The notes under the pieces are model-generated. The model was not told the origin of the DNA and did not search any database. It worked only from the letters and a program-made list of their open reading frames with translations. Below, in pieces: positions 19,712-31,289 of a stretch of 64,000 nt of DNA (within the stretch, counting starts at the first letter, position 1; every line of letters begins with the position of its first letter). Position numbers and translations under genes: made by a program. Source of the stretch: Arthrobotrys musiformis (lineage: Eukaryota > Ascomycota > Orbiliomycetes > Orbiliales > Orbiliaceae); contig JAVHJL010000012.1 in the NCBI GenBank assembly GCA_036971715.1, forward strand, positions 806,001 to 870,000. Direction: 5' to 3'.

Positions 19712-20444
19712 GTATCTAGAAGACTGTTATACATATCGTTATAAAATTTATCAACCAAAAACCTTCACTGTGACCGCCCTAAAGAGTTTGCGCAAGCCCA
19801 CGGGGTAGTCATAGCAATTAAGACTCGCCAACTATTGACATGTCGAATAGCATATATGCATATGTACATCTCCCTATCCACTTTTATAAGCTCCATCATC
19901 AACTGCAAGACGTCTAGATCCTCAAGGTCTCGAGCCGGCCGCATCTACGACTGAGGTAAACTTATAGGCTCCATTCGGCCCATTAATATCTAGATAGGGT
20001 ATTAGCAAATTTCTGCTTTAATGGGTGAGTTGATCGATTGCAGCCGATGGTTCAACATTGGGTGAACTACGAAAGAGAGTTCCACTAGGGTTAAATTCAA
20101 GTTTGATCGTGATCGCGAGAGCAGGACTCCAGCTCCAATTCCACAACACCGCAAGCCAAGGAAGCGACTCTGTCGCCGCGCTCATTTTGGTAACCGGATA
20201 GAATAAATTTGTATTGTATCGTTATAAAATATGAGTAATGTGAGTCTTGCACGTAACGCCGGGGCGTCGAGGCTTGCGATTGCTGTGGAAACCTCTATTC
20301 TTGTAAGTATCTGGCGCTAGCCAACGATATATAACTGCGTTGTATGGTTGTATCTTGGGTCTATACCCCCCCATGGAATTAGATACCGACGGCAAGCAGC
20401 CGTCCAGAAAGACTGCCTGTGGGCTCAGAATCCTTTCACTTAAG
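19712..20444. other. Intergenic region, nothing recognised
   Basis: One TACCTAGGTATC motif at its left edge (about 19706-19717). Otherwise no exon or repeat was seen. Confidence 0.35.
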
Positions 20445-20454
20445 TATAAAAAGG
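20445..20454 (+). promoter_or_regulatory. TATA box
   Basis: TATAAAAAGG, a near-ideal TATA box, lies about 60 bases before the open coding stretch that begins at 20506. It is the best core-promoter match in the window and suggests that transcription starts near 20475. Confidence 0.5.
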
Positions 20455-20505
20455 CAACGGCCAGCCCATGCATGGTACCACACTTCGCAGGTGCGTATGA
20501 TCTAG

Positions 20506-21156
20506 GGATATATTCTAGAACAACCATCCACCCAAAATGCAACAACCGGCCTTCGAAACCTCCTTAACAAGTTGAATCTTCCTGATGGCTGGTGTTTGGC
20601 CGACAACGAACTGGAACCAATCTCGAGGGTTACATATATTACAACTCTGACCTTCGATCCATGCTATTCAAAACATTTTCTTGATAATCCTAGTTTTTAT
20701 CCAACCCTTCAATGGGCTTTCGATGGTAAATGGATATTCAATCCGAACTCAACGCCATATTGGGAGGGCATTTTCATCAACCGCAACACCAAAAGATGCT
20801 TAACATACAATCTTGAAGCTGATGGGGTAGTTGTTGGAAACTCAATACCGCTTCGAAACCCCAAGGCTGTAATTGGGAAACTGTTTACCGCTCCTTGTTA
20901 CTCCATCAATAAAACACCCATTCTCACGCAAACCTTTCGGGTACACAATTGGACTATTGGGTATTCTATTACTATCGGCGATGAAAGCGCCAATTTGTGT
21001 AAAAACAATACTTTTGTTTCCCTCCAAAGTTCCTTTGGCCGAGTATGGCTAGGTTGCTCTCTGATCAATGTGCTGTCAAGCGCGAGGTGGAGGATTGAAA
21101 ATACGCTTATACGACTCCCGCTCCATCCTAACTCTCACGGAGGAGATAATAAATAG
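20506..21156 (+). CDS. Hypothetical protein, 5' end unresolved
   Basis: Uninterrupted frame of 216 codons to the stop at 21156, with protein-like sequence (TTGLRNLLNKLNLPDGWCLA, LQWAFDGKWIFNPNSTPYWE, WTIGYSITIGDESANLCKNN). No ATG lies at its left end: the ATG at 20539 is one base out of frame. A short first exon after the TATA box is likely, but no splice pair kept phase by eye. The many Trp, Tyr and Asn residues suggest a beta-rich globular protein. I recognise no family. Confidence 0.5.
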   Translation, partial: GYILEQPSTQNATTGLRNLLNKLNLPDGWCLADNELEPISRVTYITTLTFDPCYSKHFLDNPSFYPTLQWAFDGKWIFNPNSTPYWEGIFINRNTKRCLTYNLEADGVVVGNSIPLRNPKAVIGKLFTAPCYSINKTPILTQTFRVHNWTIGYSITIGDESANLCKNNTFVSLQSSFGRVWLGCSLINVLSSARWRIENTLIRLPLHPNSHGGDNK

Positions 21157-21772
21157 CTTAAGGGCAGGAAGCTTTATTATGTAACTATCATCTATGACCA
21201 ACTCGCGCTGTACTTAACTACTGAAGTTCCTGTCTCAACCCACTAGCTCTTCGCCCATTCCCCGTAATTTAAGCATTATGTACAGACATGTAAATCTAGC
21301 CCATGAATACTCGGCGCGACATACGACGCGGGAAGCCACCACGTAGAAGCTTTAGTAACAGAACCTAATTTATATGACCACGCAAGTGGCCGCAAGTGGC
21401 CTCAAGCACTCCATTTGGGTTCGATTTTCGGACTGATATACTAGGGTTGTTGACTCTTTCAATCAGTTAGTCCTGTGGGTTGTTGCATGTTGTCATTGGC
21501 CGGGTGAGGGAGGGGAAGGGTGGGGATATCGAGGTTGATGTCGATGCCTGCATATCAGGACCCGTCAGTAGAATGTTTTTACAGTTGAACCCCTGCGCCA
21601 TGACTTTAGAATCTAGGGACTTTGGTTTGATTTGAGGTACTTGAATGTCGCTGAATTAAGAACGTTGACAGATAGCCGTCATTATATACGTATACCGACC
21701 ATCACCCAAATTGCAACAGGACAACACATTACATATGATGCGCGCTGACGATGCTGGCTTCGAGGCTATTGA
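21157..21772. other. Intergenic region, nothing recognised
   Basis: Contains a small direct duplication (GTGGCCGCAAGTGGCC near 21388) and purine-rich GGGTGAGGGAGGGGAAGG near 21503. No gene was found. Confidence 0.35.
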
Positions 21773-22867
21773 CGATGTGATATTTCCCAAGCATTCTATC
21801 AAAATCCCCTACTTGCTCACAAGAACCAGTTTCTCGAGCAATCGAAAAGTTTCATCTGTATTATATGCGGTAAAGAGCAGCTATCCGAACATTCTTTACA
21901 ACAACACTGGCAGTCCACTCACCTTCAACACCCTGATTTCTCTCGATATTGGCCGGAACAATGTACCACCTGTTCGACCTATTTGCCGTATGGTGTTCCT
22001 AAAGATCGGCATTTCGATATTTGTTTCGGTATTAATGGACTGGGGAATATTAATCGAGTAGTTACTCGTCGTTATGGGACCTCCTTTGACTACTGGTTGG
22101 ATGGCTACGATAAACCTCTTAAAGGATGGAGCGAAAGTCTCTCCAGAGATGTCAGACGGATATTTCGTGGGATATCTGCAGAACCGATCTCCGACCAACG
22201 GGATATTCTTCAAGCTTCTGTACTTTTTCGCCGAATGTCTCTGACCATGGATGGAAATGGCAAACGTCACATCTGCGAAAGGGTCCACACAACCGTTAGT
22301 CTGCATATGACTAGGTCTTGTTCTAGAAAGCCATGGAGTACTCTACCAGGCATAGTTGAGAATTTGGTGTCTCAGAACCATATCTTAGCTTCTGACGCCG
22401 AAATATGGGCTACCCAGTATGTTGCCACATGTTACGGTTTAATCTGCGAAGCTTATTTCATGGATGCAAGGGAACGGAAATCTCTTTCGACGCAAGAGAT
22501 CAGATGTCCGGATTGTTACCTACCATGTTCGAGCAGGAGTGCTCTGAACTCTCATCGAACGAAGTATCACCAAACTAATCCTCAAAAACTCATAGTAGGC
22601 CTGAGCGGTGAAAATTTCCTTAACGGTCTCCAAAATTCCCTGTGCTGCTCGATCTGCTATACAAGTATAGAGAAGAGCGCCACCCACGAAACGGGAGCCC
22701 CAGACGAACTTATAGATGATCTCTTCGCTCATCTGAATAGTTGCAGGAAGTTTACGCCGCGCCACTGCAAAACGTTTGGTCTGCTATCGTGTGCAAAGTG
22801 CGTAAAAGTATTTAAAAATAACTTGCATTTGTGGCACCATAATTGTACTCTGCATTCGTATACTTAG
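21773..22867 (+). CDS. Multi-zinc-finger C2H2 protein, 5' end unresolved
   Basis: Open frame of 364 codons to the stop at 22867. C2H2-like units in order: FICIICGKEQLSEHSLQQHW (ending QSTH), IRCPDCYLPCSSRSALNSHR (ending TKYH), a CCSICYTS...HLNSC unit, and LSCAKCVKVFKNNLHLWHHN at the C-terminus. Between the first two units is a 200-residue linker with no recognised domain. Likely a DNA-binding nuclear protein. The frame is closed by TGA at 21770-21772. An ATG at 21735 in another frame (MMRADDAGFEAID) might be the start, through an unseen small intron or a one-base shift, so a broken gene is possible. Confidence 0.6.
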   Translation, partial: RCDISQAFYQNPLLAHKNQFLEQSKSFICIICGKEQLSEHSLQQHWQSTHLQHPDFSRYWPEQCTTCSTYLPYGVPKDRHFDICFGINGLGNINRVVTRRYGTSFDYWLDGYDKPLKGWSESLSRDVRRIFRGISAEPISDQRDILQASVLFRRMSLTMDGNGKRHICERVHTTVSLHMTRSCSRKPWSTLPGIVENLVSQNHILASDAEIWATQYVATCYGLICEAYFMDARERKSLSTQEIRCPDCYLPCSSRSALNSHRTKYHQTNPQKLIVGLSGENFLNGLQNSLCCSICYTSIEKSATHETGAPDELIDDLFAHLNSCRKFTPRHCKTFGLLSCAKCVKVFKNNLHLWHHNCTLHSYT

Positions 22868-24560
22868 CTTAGACATAGATCTATAGAGGCAATTAATATT
22901 AATATTCTTGTTACTTCACTATACTAAAAGATCAGATTCAATATGAGCCCAGATTGATATCCAACGCTAACAACACAAACTATATATGCGGGGTTGCAAC
23001 TGCGGTCTGCGAAAGAGCCTATGCTATATTCGGGCTTTTTTTATACCAAGTGTATATATGAACCAAATGCCGGCACTTCCCCGCTCAATTGTGGAATAAA
23101 GAAAACTACGCTATTTCGTGAAGTATATTAGGACAAAGCATAAAGGTATAAATACGCTAGTATGCACGGCCACAGCCCAAAGACCTTCCCCGTCACTCAT
23201 TCGTTGCCTAAATATATCATCCTCCTCGCTGGGTTGGTCTCCAACTGTCTTGCATGCATCTATGGGACATTGCTCCCTTGATTGCTTATCGAAAATACCC
23301 TGATATCATTATTGCATTAGCCTCGGCAACGTCTGAGACATAGAATAAGTTTTACACACCATTTTCTTTGTATATATATACTCAAGTTACAAGGAAACGT
23401 GTAACGATAAATATTGAAGGTTTTCCTATTTAATGCAACCTATGTTAGTAGGGGGGTTGGCCGATTTCTCGTAAGACTGGTATTCTTTACCTGATGTATC
23501 CGAAAATAATTAAGATTGAAGATTGTCTCTCTGAGTTGAATGCCGCTTGACGTTTGCGCGCATGGGGGATTCCGGGAGGAGACGCACGAAGCTCGTTCGT
23601 TAAAAATGTACTTAGATGTACATATGTATAGGATCTCGATACTAGGTAAGTCAGCAGGGTGTGACAATTTTTGAAGGGCTCCGGGTATTCCTTGAACTCT
23701 TCGAGAGCCATATGTATATGGAGCTAGATATGCGATTTTATGCTGGCCTAGGCGCCCGTGTGAAAAATGGTCATCACATTGCAGTTTGCATTTCCCGTGC
23801 CCCCTCAATGGCTGTGAAAAGAAATCATGCATTGCAGAACGAGTCTGACCGCTTCAGATTCGGGGCGACGAAATGACGAGGCTGACCGGTACCATAATAT
23901 CAAAACGCAGTGTGGTTACCCTTCTTTTGGGCACCCCGGTCTGCAGGAGTAAGCATTCAGGATTAAATTGGAAAAACCACCAAACCATAAACTATTTGGA
24001 TATAGCGACCGATCGTGACGTGGCGCTAGCACATGCATGAGTAACTGATGGTCTCAAGATACATGCAGCTGTGTGTTTTTGCTCGGTGGATTTGCGGCTA
24101 CTTGCCATGTAGTCCCCAAATCTTTATTTGGACCCACACGGGCTCGCTTCCGATTATCTCGGAACCCACTCAACAAGCTCGCGGGCACCCACCTGCCATG
24201 AGATAAATATCTGAGAAGGTGCACGGACGTCTGGAAACTGCACCATATATTGGATCATCCCAAATATCTTGCCTCCGGCATATGTGGAAAAAGCAATACT
24301 AGTTTAGCACCCGCTTTCATATTTCAGCTGCCGCATTCTTTCAGTCGACGTCTAGACCCTGAATTTATATGGATACTGATCTTGTATATAAGTAGACCAA
24401 TTTCTCGTTGTTCAACAAACCGAAAATTAAACCTCCCCCCAGCCTGAAGTCGACGTTTCTACAAATATCCACTACACCCCCGTCCAGCCGTGGAGTTCAT
24501 ACCAATCATTTAGTTTTACCTAAGATCATTTCTTGTACCCAACCCGCAAACCCAGTCACC
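22868..24560. other. Long stretch without a recognised gene
   Basis: About 1.7 kb. Short frames occur on both strands between 23440 and 23880 but overlap each other and lack family or splice support. No repeats were noticed. Confidence 0.4.
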
Positions 24561-25268
24561 ATGGATCAAAATTTCACCCTTATGAAACAATTCCAGGAAG
24601 CCCTACAAGTTGGAGATCTGAGCTCAGTAAAAAAGATCTCTAGCAATGAACAATATGCAAGGTTGACGGTCGATGTCGTGTCCATCGATGAGGCCCCAGT
24701 AAAAGTCAACCCTCCTAGTTGGTCTCAAGCTCATTATGAGTGGGGCTTAACATGCCTCGTCGCTATTGCTGCAGCGACTCCATCGGAATACTCTGCATTC
24801 GCGATTCGAAATCTCCATAAGAATGGAGCAGATATCAATCATTCTGGACCCGAAAAAATCCGGCCTATTCATATTGCTGCTCGCCAAAATAATCCTCAAG
24901 CCCTCTCGACGCTCCTCCGATTAGGTGCAGACTTCGAGGCTAGAACTGAAACTGGAAAAACGCCCATTCATTTTTGCTCTTGGGTGGGAGCGAAAGCCGG
25001 CAATGCTGAAGGTTTAGACATCCTGATATTGGCTGGTGCGGATGTTAACTCAAGAACCAAAGGGTGACATGCTCCAATACATTGGGCGGTAGCGTCGAGC
25101 GGCGATCATACCATCGCCTTGAAAACGCTTCTCCAGCAGCCGGGAATTAAAAAAAATGCAAAGACGAAGAATGGAGAGGGTGTATGGGAAATCTTTCAGA
25201 AATTTCAAGGGAGGGATAAGCGGCCAAGACTCTTGGAAGTACTTCGTAACCACAATCTTTGTGGATAG
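24561..25268 (+). pseudogene. Ankyrin-repeat protein gene with one in-frame TGA
   Basis: From ATG 24561 (MDQNFTLMKQFQEALQVGDL) the frame encodes ankyrin repeats: ADINHSGPEKIRPIHIAARQ, LLRLGADFEARTETGKTPIH and ILAGADVNSRTKG, then meets TGA at 25065-25067. The same frame continues directly with HAPIHWAVASSGDHTIALKT, LLQQPGIKKNAKTKNGEGVW and a natural end at 25268 (HNLCG). The stop falls inside a repeat, so one change has split a 235-residue protein. A 168-residue product would be made unless the codon is read through. Ankyrin repeats bind proteins, and the family role here is unknown. TGG or CGA to TGA is a single transition. Confidence 0.7.
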
Positions 25269-25730
25269 GAGTATTGGTGAGCTGACTCTAACAGAAGAGA
25301 GTAATTTAATTTCGAGATGATGATATGGATTCTTAAAAATCGGTTTGCATCAAAATTGTTATCTGAAAGCTAGAATCCATGTATATTACTATATATTTAG
25401 ATCGTCCCATAAGAAACGAAACTCTAATCAAGAAATACGTATTGAATTCGACGCATAGGGATTAAATATCGCATTGGCAGTCTAGTCCGAAACAAACGAA
25501 ATAAGTTGAAGTAAACCATTTTAGCTCCGAATTACAATGTAGTTTTGAGCAGCCGGTGAGCAGCCGGCAATAAGTAAGAGGGGTAAAAGATGTACGGGTA
25601 TGAAGGAAAACAACCTAAACCGTCTAGCCCCTGAGACAATATATACCGGCATATGCCCCAGGTTCGCAATATCGATCGGATAGAGATAGGGAAAGAGATA
25701 TAGTTAAGCTGCGGGTAGGAGGTAGTCGGA
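25269..25730. other. Intergenic region, nothing recognised
   Basis: 3' flanks of two convergent genes. Short frames near 25532-25753 continue the exon 3 region of the next gene in another frame and are not called. Confidence 0.35.
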
Positions 25731-26378
25731 TTAGATTTCGTTAGAAGATTCAAGGCCTTGGGCGGAAATCGCGGCTGATTTACTCGCCTAGTAGTATCGA
25801 AGAAAGTTAAATAACTATCATAAATGATCAGGAGAGTCGAAGCGACGGAGTGAATTTACCCGCTTTTTGGCGCAGCTAGTTTTGCTTGTTCCATCTATGT
25901 GGTTACAGAGCAGCCGCATGACATAGGCCATGATTGGTTCTGGGTGCTGAGGTAGGTCCTTGAGGGTATCCTGCGAGAGAATAGCATCGCAGACTCGAAA
26001 CAAGTGTAGTTGTGATACTAGTGTAATGTTTGTGAAGCGGGGTATATTGTGAAAGTCGATGTATTCTTCGTGGATAGATTGTACGATATACTATAAAAAG
26101 TTAGTTAGGGATTAGCAATGAAGGTATGATTTAGTGTTACATACTCTTATCCGTTTCCAAGTTGATGTCTCTCTTATACCGAGTAATTCTTGGATAACTT
26201 TAATCGGAGCCTGGGATTTATTTAGTTTTGACTTTGGGCTCAGGTTGTTCGTGTAATATTCGACGCTATCCGCCACCATCTGCCTCTTTTCAGCATCGAG
26301 CGGCTGATGAAAGATATTTGTTTGAAGATATTCGAGTTTGGGGGAGAGTAGCTCCTTGCGTCGTTCTCGGGTAGACAT
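25731..26378 (-). CDS. Hypothetical three-exon protein
   Basis: Exons 26378-26145, 26090-25860 and 25787-25731, with clean GT-AG introns (GTATGT...TTATAG and GTAAAT...ACTAG), all in phase, giving 173 residues. The product is helical and charged: MSTRERRKELLSPKLEYLQT, MVADSVEYYTNNLSPKSKLN, VIQELLGIRETSTWKRIRYI, and a Cys/His-containing middle (VMRLLCNHIDGTSKTSCAKK). No family is recognised. Two phase-0 introns that preserve frame make a real gene likely. Confidence 0.6.
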
Positions 26379-27241
26379 CGCCGAGGGAAATTTTTAAAAA
26401 GGGTTGTCGGCCGATCGAATTAGTGATAGACCTCAGTCCTTGTAGGAGGTAGAAAGTTATGGGTTTGGGTTGTAAGCTACAGCTACAGGTGTGGTCAAAA
26501 GGACTCAACACCCTTTGTCCAAGCGCCAAGACTATGCTCACTCGACGCCAAGTAGCTAGAAGAAGAAAATACTTCGGCCGGCTCTGGTATACGACTCACC
26601 TGCAACGACGATTTGTCAGAATTTGATAAGCGGAGAATTTGAAACGGCAGGTGGGCTGAGCCGTTCGACAGAGTATCAATAGCGGTAAGATTCGGCAGGT
26701 TGTTAGGCAGGTTCGATTACGTGTAGTGAGGCGATCGGCGATGAATTCCGGGGGAGTGGAGAAAAGCAGAGAAAGGGGAGGGAAGTAGAGAGGAGTAGAG
26801 AGGAGTAGAGAGGAGTAGAGAGGAGTGGAGAGCAGTGGAGAGCAGTGGAGAGGAGTGAAGAGGAGCGAAGAGAAGTGGAGAGAATTAGAAAGGGGTCGAA
26901 AGTAGAAAGGGGCAAAATATCCGAGCCGTGTGTATGCTAACTAGGTGCTATAGCCTACTGATACAAAGCCATGGCATGACAGTCGGAATCGTGAAGTCAA
27001 AGGTTATGAGATATTATCATAAGATCTACTACAAATGCATCTATAAGAACATGAATACCGTAGCGGGAGTCGACGCGATGATGATGGTGATGATGTTAAG
27101 ACAGCATTTCTCACACGCCCTCATTGATTCTAAGCTCATCGCATTGCATCAGTATATAAGCTTATATAGCAACTGCTAGCTCCTCAAGATTCCAACACGT
27201 CAACACAACCCAAGCCACAATATACGAGATAGATCGATATT
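26379..27241. other. Intergenic region with a 10-base tandem array
   Basis: Apart from the array at 26771-26889 there is a TGATGATGGTGATGATG run near 27078 and no coding signal. Confidence 0.4.
26771..26889. repeat. Tandem array, 10-base unit AGGAGTAGAG
   Basis: About 12 copies of a 10-base purine-only unit, most perfect at 26791-26820, degrading to AGCAGTGGAG and AGGAGTGAAG. One strand is almost pure purine. Confidence 0.85.
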
Positions 27242-27811
27242 ATGAGTTCACCAAGGTTCTCTCTGTCGGTTCTACGACAAAAGGTCAGGCGATTTTTGAA
27301 TAGCATTAAACCAGCTAGACGAGATCTTGACTTTCGTTGCCAGACGCCCTCACGTCAGTTGGATCACTGGAACGAGCCTTCCTTAGAAGAAATCGACAAC
27401 GAGAGACACACAGTAGAGGCTAGAGAACTCGTGGGCGAGCCCCTACAAACTGCGAGAGAAACTGCAGAGACCTGGAATCTAAATTTACCCCAAACCGCCA
27501 CTCAAAAACAAAATTTCATTATAGAGCCAGAAGTGTCTATCCAGCTCGATTGTGATGATGCGGTTTCAGGAAGCGTTCGCCCAGAGTCACCCTTACTACC
27601 AGAGGCACAGTGGTTGCCCCCATCAAACGCCTACGTCTCTCAAAATAGCTATCGAACGGCAATAGGCAACAATGGGCCAGTCGAATTCTCCCCCAGGTTC
27701 CTAAGGGGTCGTCAAGGATTGAAACATGGATTCTGTGAACAGGATGCGGAGCCTGAAGCTCCGGGTCGGGCTTGGGAGACAAACGAAGCTTATCTGGCAA
27801 AGTGTTTTTAA
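27242..27811 (+). CDS. Hypothetical charged protein
   Basis: Single exon of 189 residues from ATG 27242 (MSSPRFSLSVLRQKVRRFLN). Basic N-terminus, acidic centre (EPSLEEIDNERHTVEARELV), no membrane segment and no recognised motif. A TATATAAGCTTATATAG element near 27152 lies upstream. Gene call rests on length and composition. Confidence 0.5.
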   Translation: MSSPRFSLSVLRQKVRRFLNSIKPARRDLDFRCQTPSRQLDHWNEPSLEEIDNERHTVEARELVGEPLQTARETAETWNLNLPQTATQKQNFIIEPEVSIQLDCDDAVSGSVRPESPLLPEAQWLPPSNAYVSQNSYRTAIGNNGPVEFSPRFLRGRQGLKHGFCEQDAEPEAPGRAWETNEAYLAKCF

Positions 27812-28131
27812 TAGATATTTTGTAATTAAACAACCTACCATGATGTACTTAGTAGCAAATTGGAGATGCATTGAAGAGGGGTTCTGGGCCACATATTTGC
27901 GTCCCGCTGGCCTCGTTCCCAGCCTCACACAGAGGGGTCCACGTCCCGCTCATTTCTTTTCAAATGGACGGAGCGTTGAGAAATTTGTAACCTGCGAAGA
28001 TATAAGAGCTGATGATGCTCCCACAACCTAGAGTAATATCCTCTCCAACAAACCTGTATATCGCTACTTCTCTTACAGCTCAATATATTTTCATATCATA
28101 CGTTTGCAGTTTTGACCTATAACTACACAAT

Positions 28132-29027
28132 ATGGATCAGAGTGAGCACCAGCAGCTAGTTCTGCCGTTGGGGATCTCGTCCGGATCAACGATCGGAACT
28201 GTCACTGAGGGTGATGGAGAACCAACACGACTTGCTTATCTCGAAAGCGATCGCGAGTTAAGCGATCGCGAGTTTCACGATCAAAGTAGCGATGGCATTT
28301 GGCCACCTACGTCGAAGGGGTTCTTCACACCATACAAGAAAACGGTGAGTATTTATACTAACATACCCATATGGCCATCTTTCTCTTTCTATGGAATGCC
28401 GTCACTGACCAGACCAATCTCGTGTCAAAATAGGATAATTTCAGCCTCAAGGAATGCCCCGCCCAAGTCTCCCTTGACAATCCTCGAGGTCATTGTATCC
28501 GGTCTCGTCCATTTTTGTCTCCGCTTCCGACCCACCCTCTGCCTCGGACCGCTCCCCCACCTCCACCCCCAACTCAAGTTTCTGGGCCACCAATTTCCTT
28601 AAATATGGCTTGTTCCGCGCTATATCTTCGTCGAAAATCCAGGTTGAATTCAAAACGGCGGCAATTTCCGCCCTCAGCAACATCATACGGTACATCCACT
28701 AACCTGCCTGAGTGGAACCGCTCAGCAATGCAGCAGTGCCGCAACCTCCCCTCATACCATCCTACGACTCTCAATCACGCTTCAAGTCCTGCAAAGTACC
28801 CAATGCAGTACTCCTTACACCCCTCAGTAAACGTACAAGCTTACGCAAGTCATTCAGGGGCAGCCGATATCAAACAACACTCTCAAGATCAATCGCCATC
28901 CCACGCGACAACTAACATGACACAAAAGCCGACTAACACGTCTTTCGCGTTCCCAGCACTTACTACAAAAAACTCATGTCCCAAAAGGCCCCAACTCTCT
29001 TCCCAACCATGGTTCAACCGTCTGTAA
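28132..29027 (+). CDS. Hypothetical Pro/Ser-rich protein
   Basis: Two exons (28132-28344 and 28434-29027), GTGAGT donor, AATAG acceptor, phase 0, 268 residues. The N-terminus (MDQSEHQQLVLPLGISSGST) and a repeated SDRELSDREFHD segment are hydrophilic. Exon 2 begins with a proline tract (LPRTAPPPPPPTQV) and a basic patch (YLRRKSRLNSKRRQF), then is rich in Ser, His and Gln. Probably disordered. No family recognised. Confidence 0.5.
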
Positions 29028-30339
29028 GCCTATTAAGACTCAGGCCTATGTTTGTAGCATTTTATAAAGCGTACCAATGGCCAGACGACATTGGTAATTC
29101 TCTGTATGGTGGATTTAATGCAATCTTGATAGGCGCTTGGCGATTCGTCCAGTGCAAGTGTACCTAGTTCTATGTTATTCACATAATTCAATTTTCAGTT
29201 CGATTCCCAGAAGAGGGATGATATCACTTTAAGAAGAAAGGAGTTCGATATGAAGTCGAAAGACGGTGCACGTAGGAACCACATATTCACTCATAGGTCG
29301 AGACCTGCGCTTTCGTCTATAGCATCGACTACACGAGCAAGCAATCATACCCTTTTGCCAGCACCGATACATTAAGTCCGTTTTCGAATTGATAGAATAG
29401 TCCCTCCATTTAGAATTAGATCTAAATAAAAAGAGGACCGAAGGTCGGTTACTCGCAGGTGCAAATTATTGAAGGGCCTGAGGGGGTCAGTTAGAAGAGG
29501 ATCTTAGGAGGAGCGGGGAGCGGCGTCGGTGGGCTGGGCTCGATCGGCGCCTGAGTTGCAACTGCTGTTATTTGACATGACGGTTTGGTTTGGTGGTTAC
29601 GAGACTGTGGTTTGGTCACCATAGGCTAATGCAATGATAGTACTGAGAAACCAACAAGAGCCTATATTTGGGATATGCCAACATGACCGGTGCAGTGGCA
29701 GCGTTAGAGATGACAACGGTTGAAGATCAAGTTGCATATAGAAGTGTTGCAACATTGGATATGATATCATATATCACGGAAGATGTGACGTTCTCCGCCG
29801 AGCGCCTCGATTCGAGGCTAGCGATGTCTTGACATCGATATCGACATCATGCGTCTGTCGTACTAACTTGGTTACGAGACTGATGTCATACCTTGTCCGT
29901 CGCCAGACTCCTCAATTTGTGTCATACCTTGCCAAGGTATTGCCCAACATTACAACACTACAACACATATTATCTAGTTAGGTCAGGTGCTGGCCTCGAG
30001 GCTAGGTCATAGGTATCACTGGTCTCGTTCCCAAACGTCACAAAGTGGGCGGTTTCACCAACGTCAAGTAACAACTAAATCGCAATGGCGGAATACTACT
30101 CTAGAGCTAGTGAAGTCGTAGATATCAACTATAATAACTTTTGCATTAAAGCGATAGCTATGGCCTACTAGGTTATCATTTCGAAAATCATTAATTTTTT
30201 TCACCGAGGATGTCTTCGGAAATTAGTGACTGTCGATTACCGATATATCAAGACGAGCAATAATTAGTCCCACGGGGGATATACATTGATTGAGTGATGA
30301 CTATAGATATATGGAAACAGTAATCGACGATGCGGAGCG
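29028..30339. other. Long stretch without a recognised gene
   Basis: 1.3 kb with several short dispersed words, including GGTTACGAGACTG at about 29596 and 29872 and GGTCTCGTTCCCA at about 30021. No exon or retroelement sequence was recognised. Confidence 0.4.
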
Positions 30340-31289
30340 TTAACCGCGGTTTGAATAAAGAGTATTGGCCTGTTTCTGCTGAAAATAAAGAACCAGTGTA
30401 ACATCCAGTCTAATAGACAGATGAAGGCACTTGGATATCAATGCCGCTTCTAGTTTGGGTCCTGAATAACCACTTGGCAAGCTTAGCGCGATGAATTGGT
30501 CACGGATAGCCAGTGGTAACTCACAGTCCTCTATTTTTAACCCAGCCTTCCTCTTTTCGGAGGCAGACCTTACCGAAGCACTTTCGCTCAGGCTCACTAT
30601 ACCTGCAACCCCGCTACCTCCTGAAAAGCCTTCACCCGGGCCGGCTACACTTGAAGAACCCTGCCCGAAAGCGCTTTCGCCCGAGCCAGTTATACCTTCT
30701 ATATTGCCTCCAACAAAGCCTTCTCTTGGGCCAGCTATACTCGCAGTGGCCCCTCTAAAAGAGCTTTCGCTTGGGCCAGCTATACCTGCGGTGCTATTAC
30801 CCCTTCTCGACAAATTCTTCAGGGTTGTGGGCGCAAGCCAGTTGAAAATCCACCGATCGTCACCCTCGGTAGACGACAACATATCTGCAAGAAGAGGAGG
30901 CAATTTTCCATCTGCATTTTCCTGTATCCTCTTCTCGATTTCATTAACTAAACAAGAATAAATCTTATTTAAAAGGGGTTCGCTTTGATTCCGAAAAAAT
31001 CTAACATCTGGATCCAGCTCAGACTTGAAAGAGACTAGTATAGGCTCAAGAATGGTCTACGTGTATAAGTTAATAAAAAAGCAAAAGAGAAGAAAAAGAA
31101 AAGAGGGTAGATAGATACTCGGAGAAGATCCAGGGCGGCTCCCATCTTCAAAACTTGCCAAGAACCTGTTTTCGCCTGATAATATTCAACGCTAAAAGCG
31201 GCCTCGAGGAGTCTTGTGCTCAGATGGCCACCCTTAATACGCGGCCTCGAGATTTTTGGCGGCTTCGGTTGGGCTTCCGTGGTGGCCAT
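30340..31289 (-). CDS. Hypothetical protein with Gly/Ser-rich repeats
   Basis: Two exons (31289-31119, 31056-30340) joined in phase 0, 295 residues. Exon 1 (MATTEAQPKPPKISRPRIKG, then HLSTRLLEAAFSVEYYQAKT) and the start of exon 2 (TILEPILVSFKSELDPDVRF) look like a small helical domain. From about residue 135 there are imperfect repeats of 12 to 15 residues with the core (I/V)AGP.EGF.GG or ITGSGESAFG. The tail is helical. The repeated segment resembles flexible linkers. No family recognised. Confidence 0.58.

Noticed and set aside
25065..25067. Programmed read-through of TGA in the ankyrin gene.
   Set aside because: The following bases (CAT) are not the known TGA-CTA read-through context, so a nonsense mutation is the simpler reading.
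26703..26915. Ser/Leu-rich peptide of regular repeats.
   Set aside because: It is only the translation of the 10-base tandem array.
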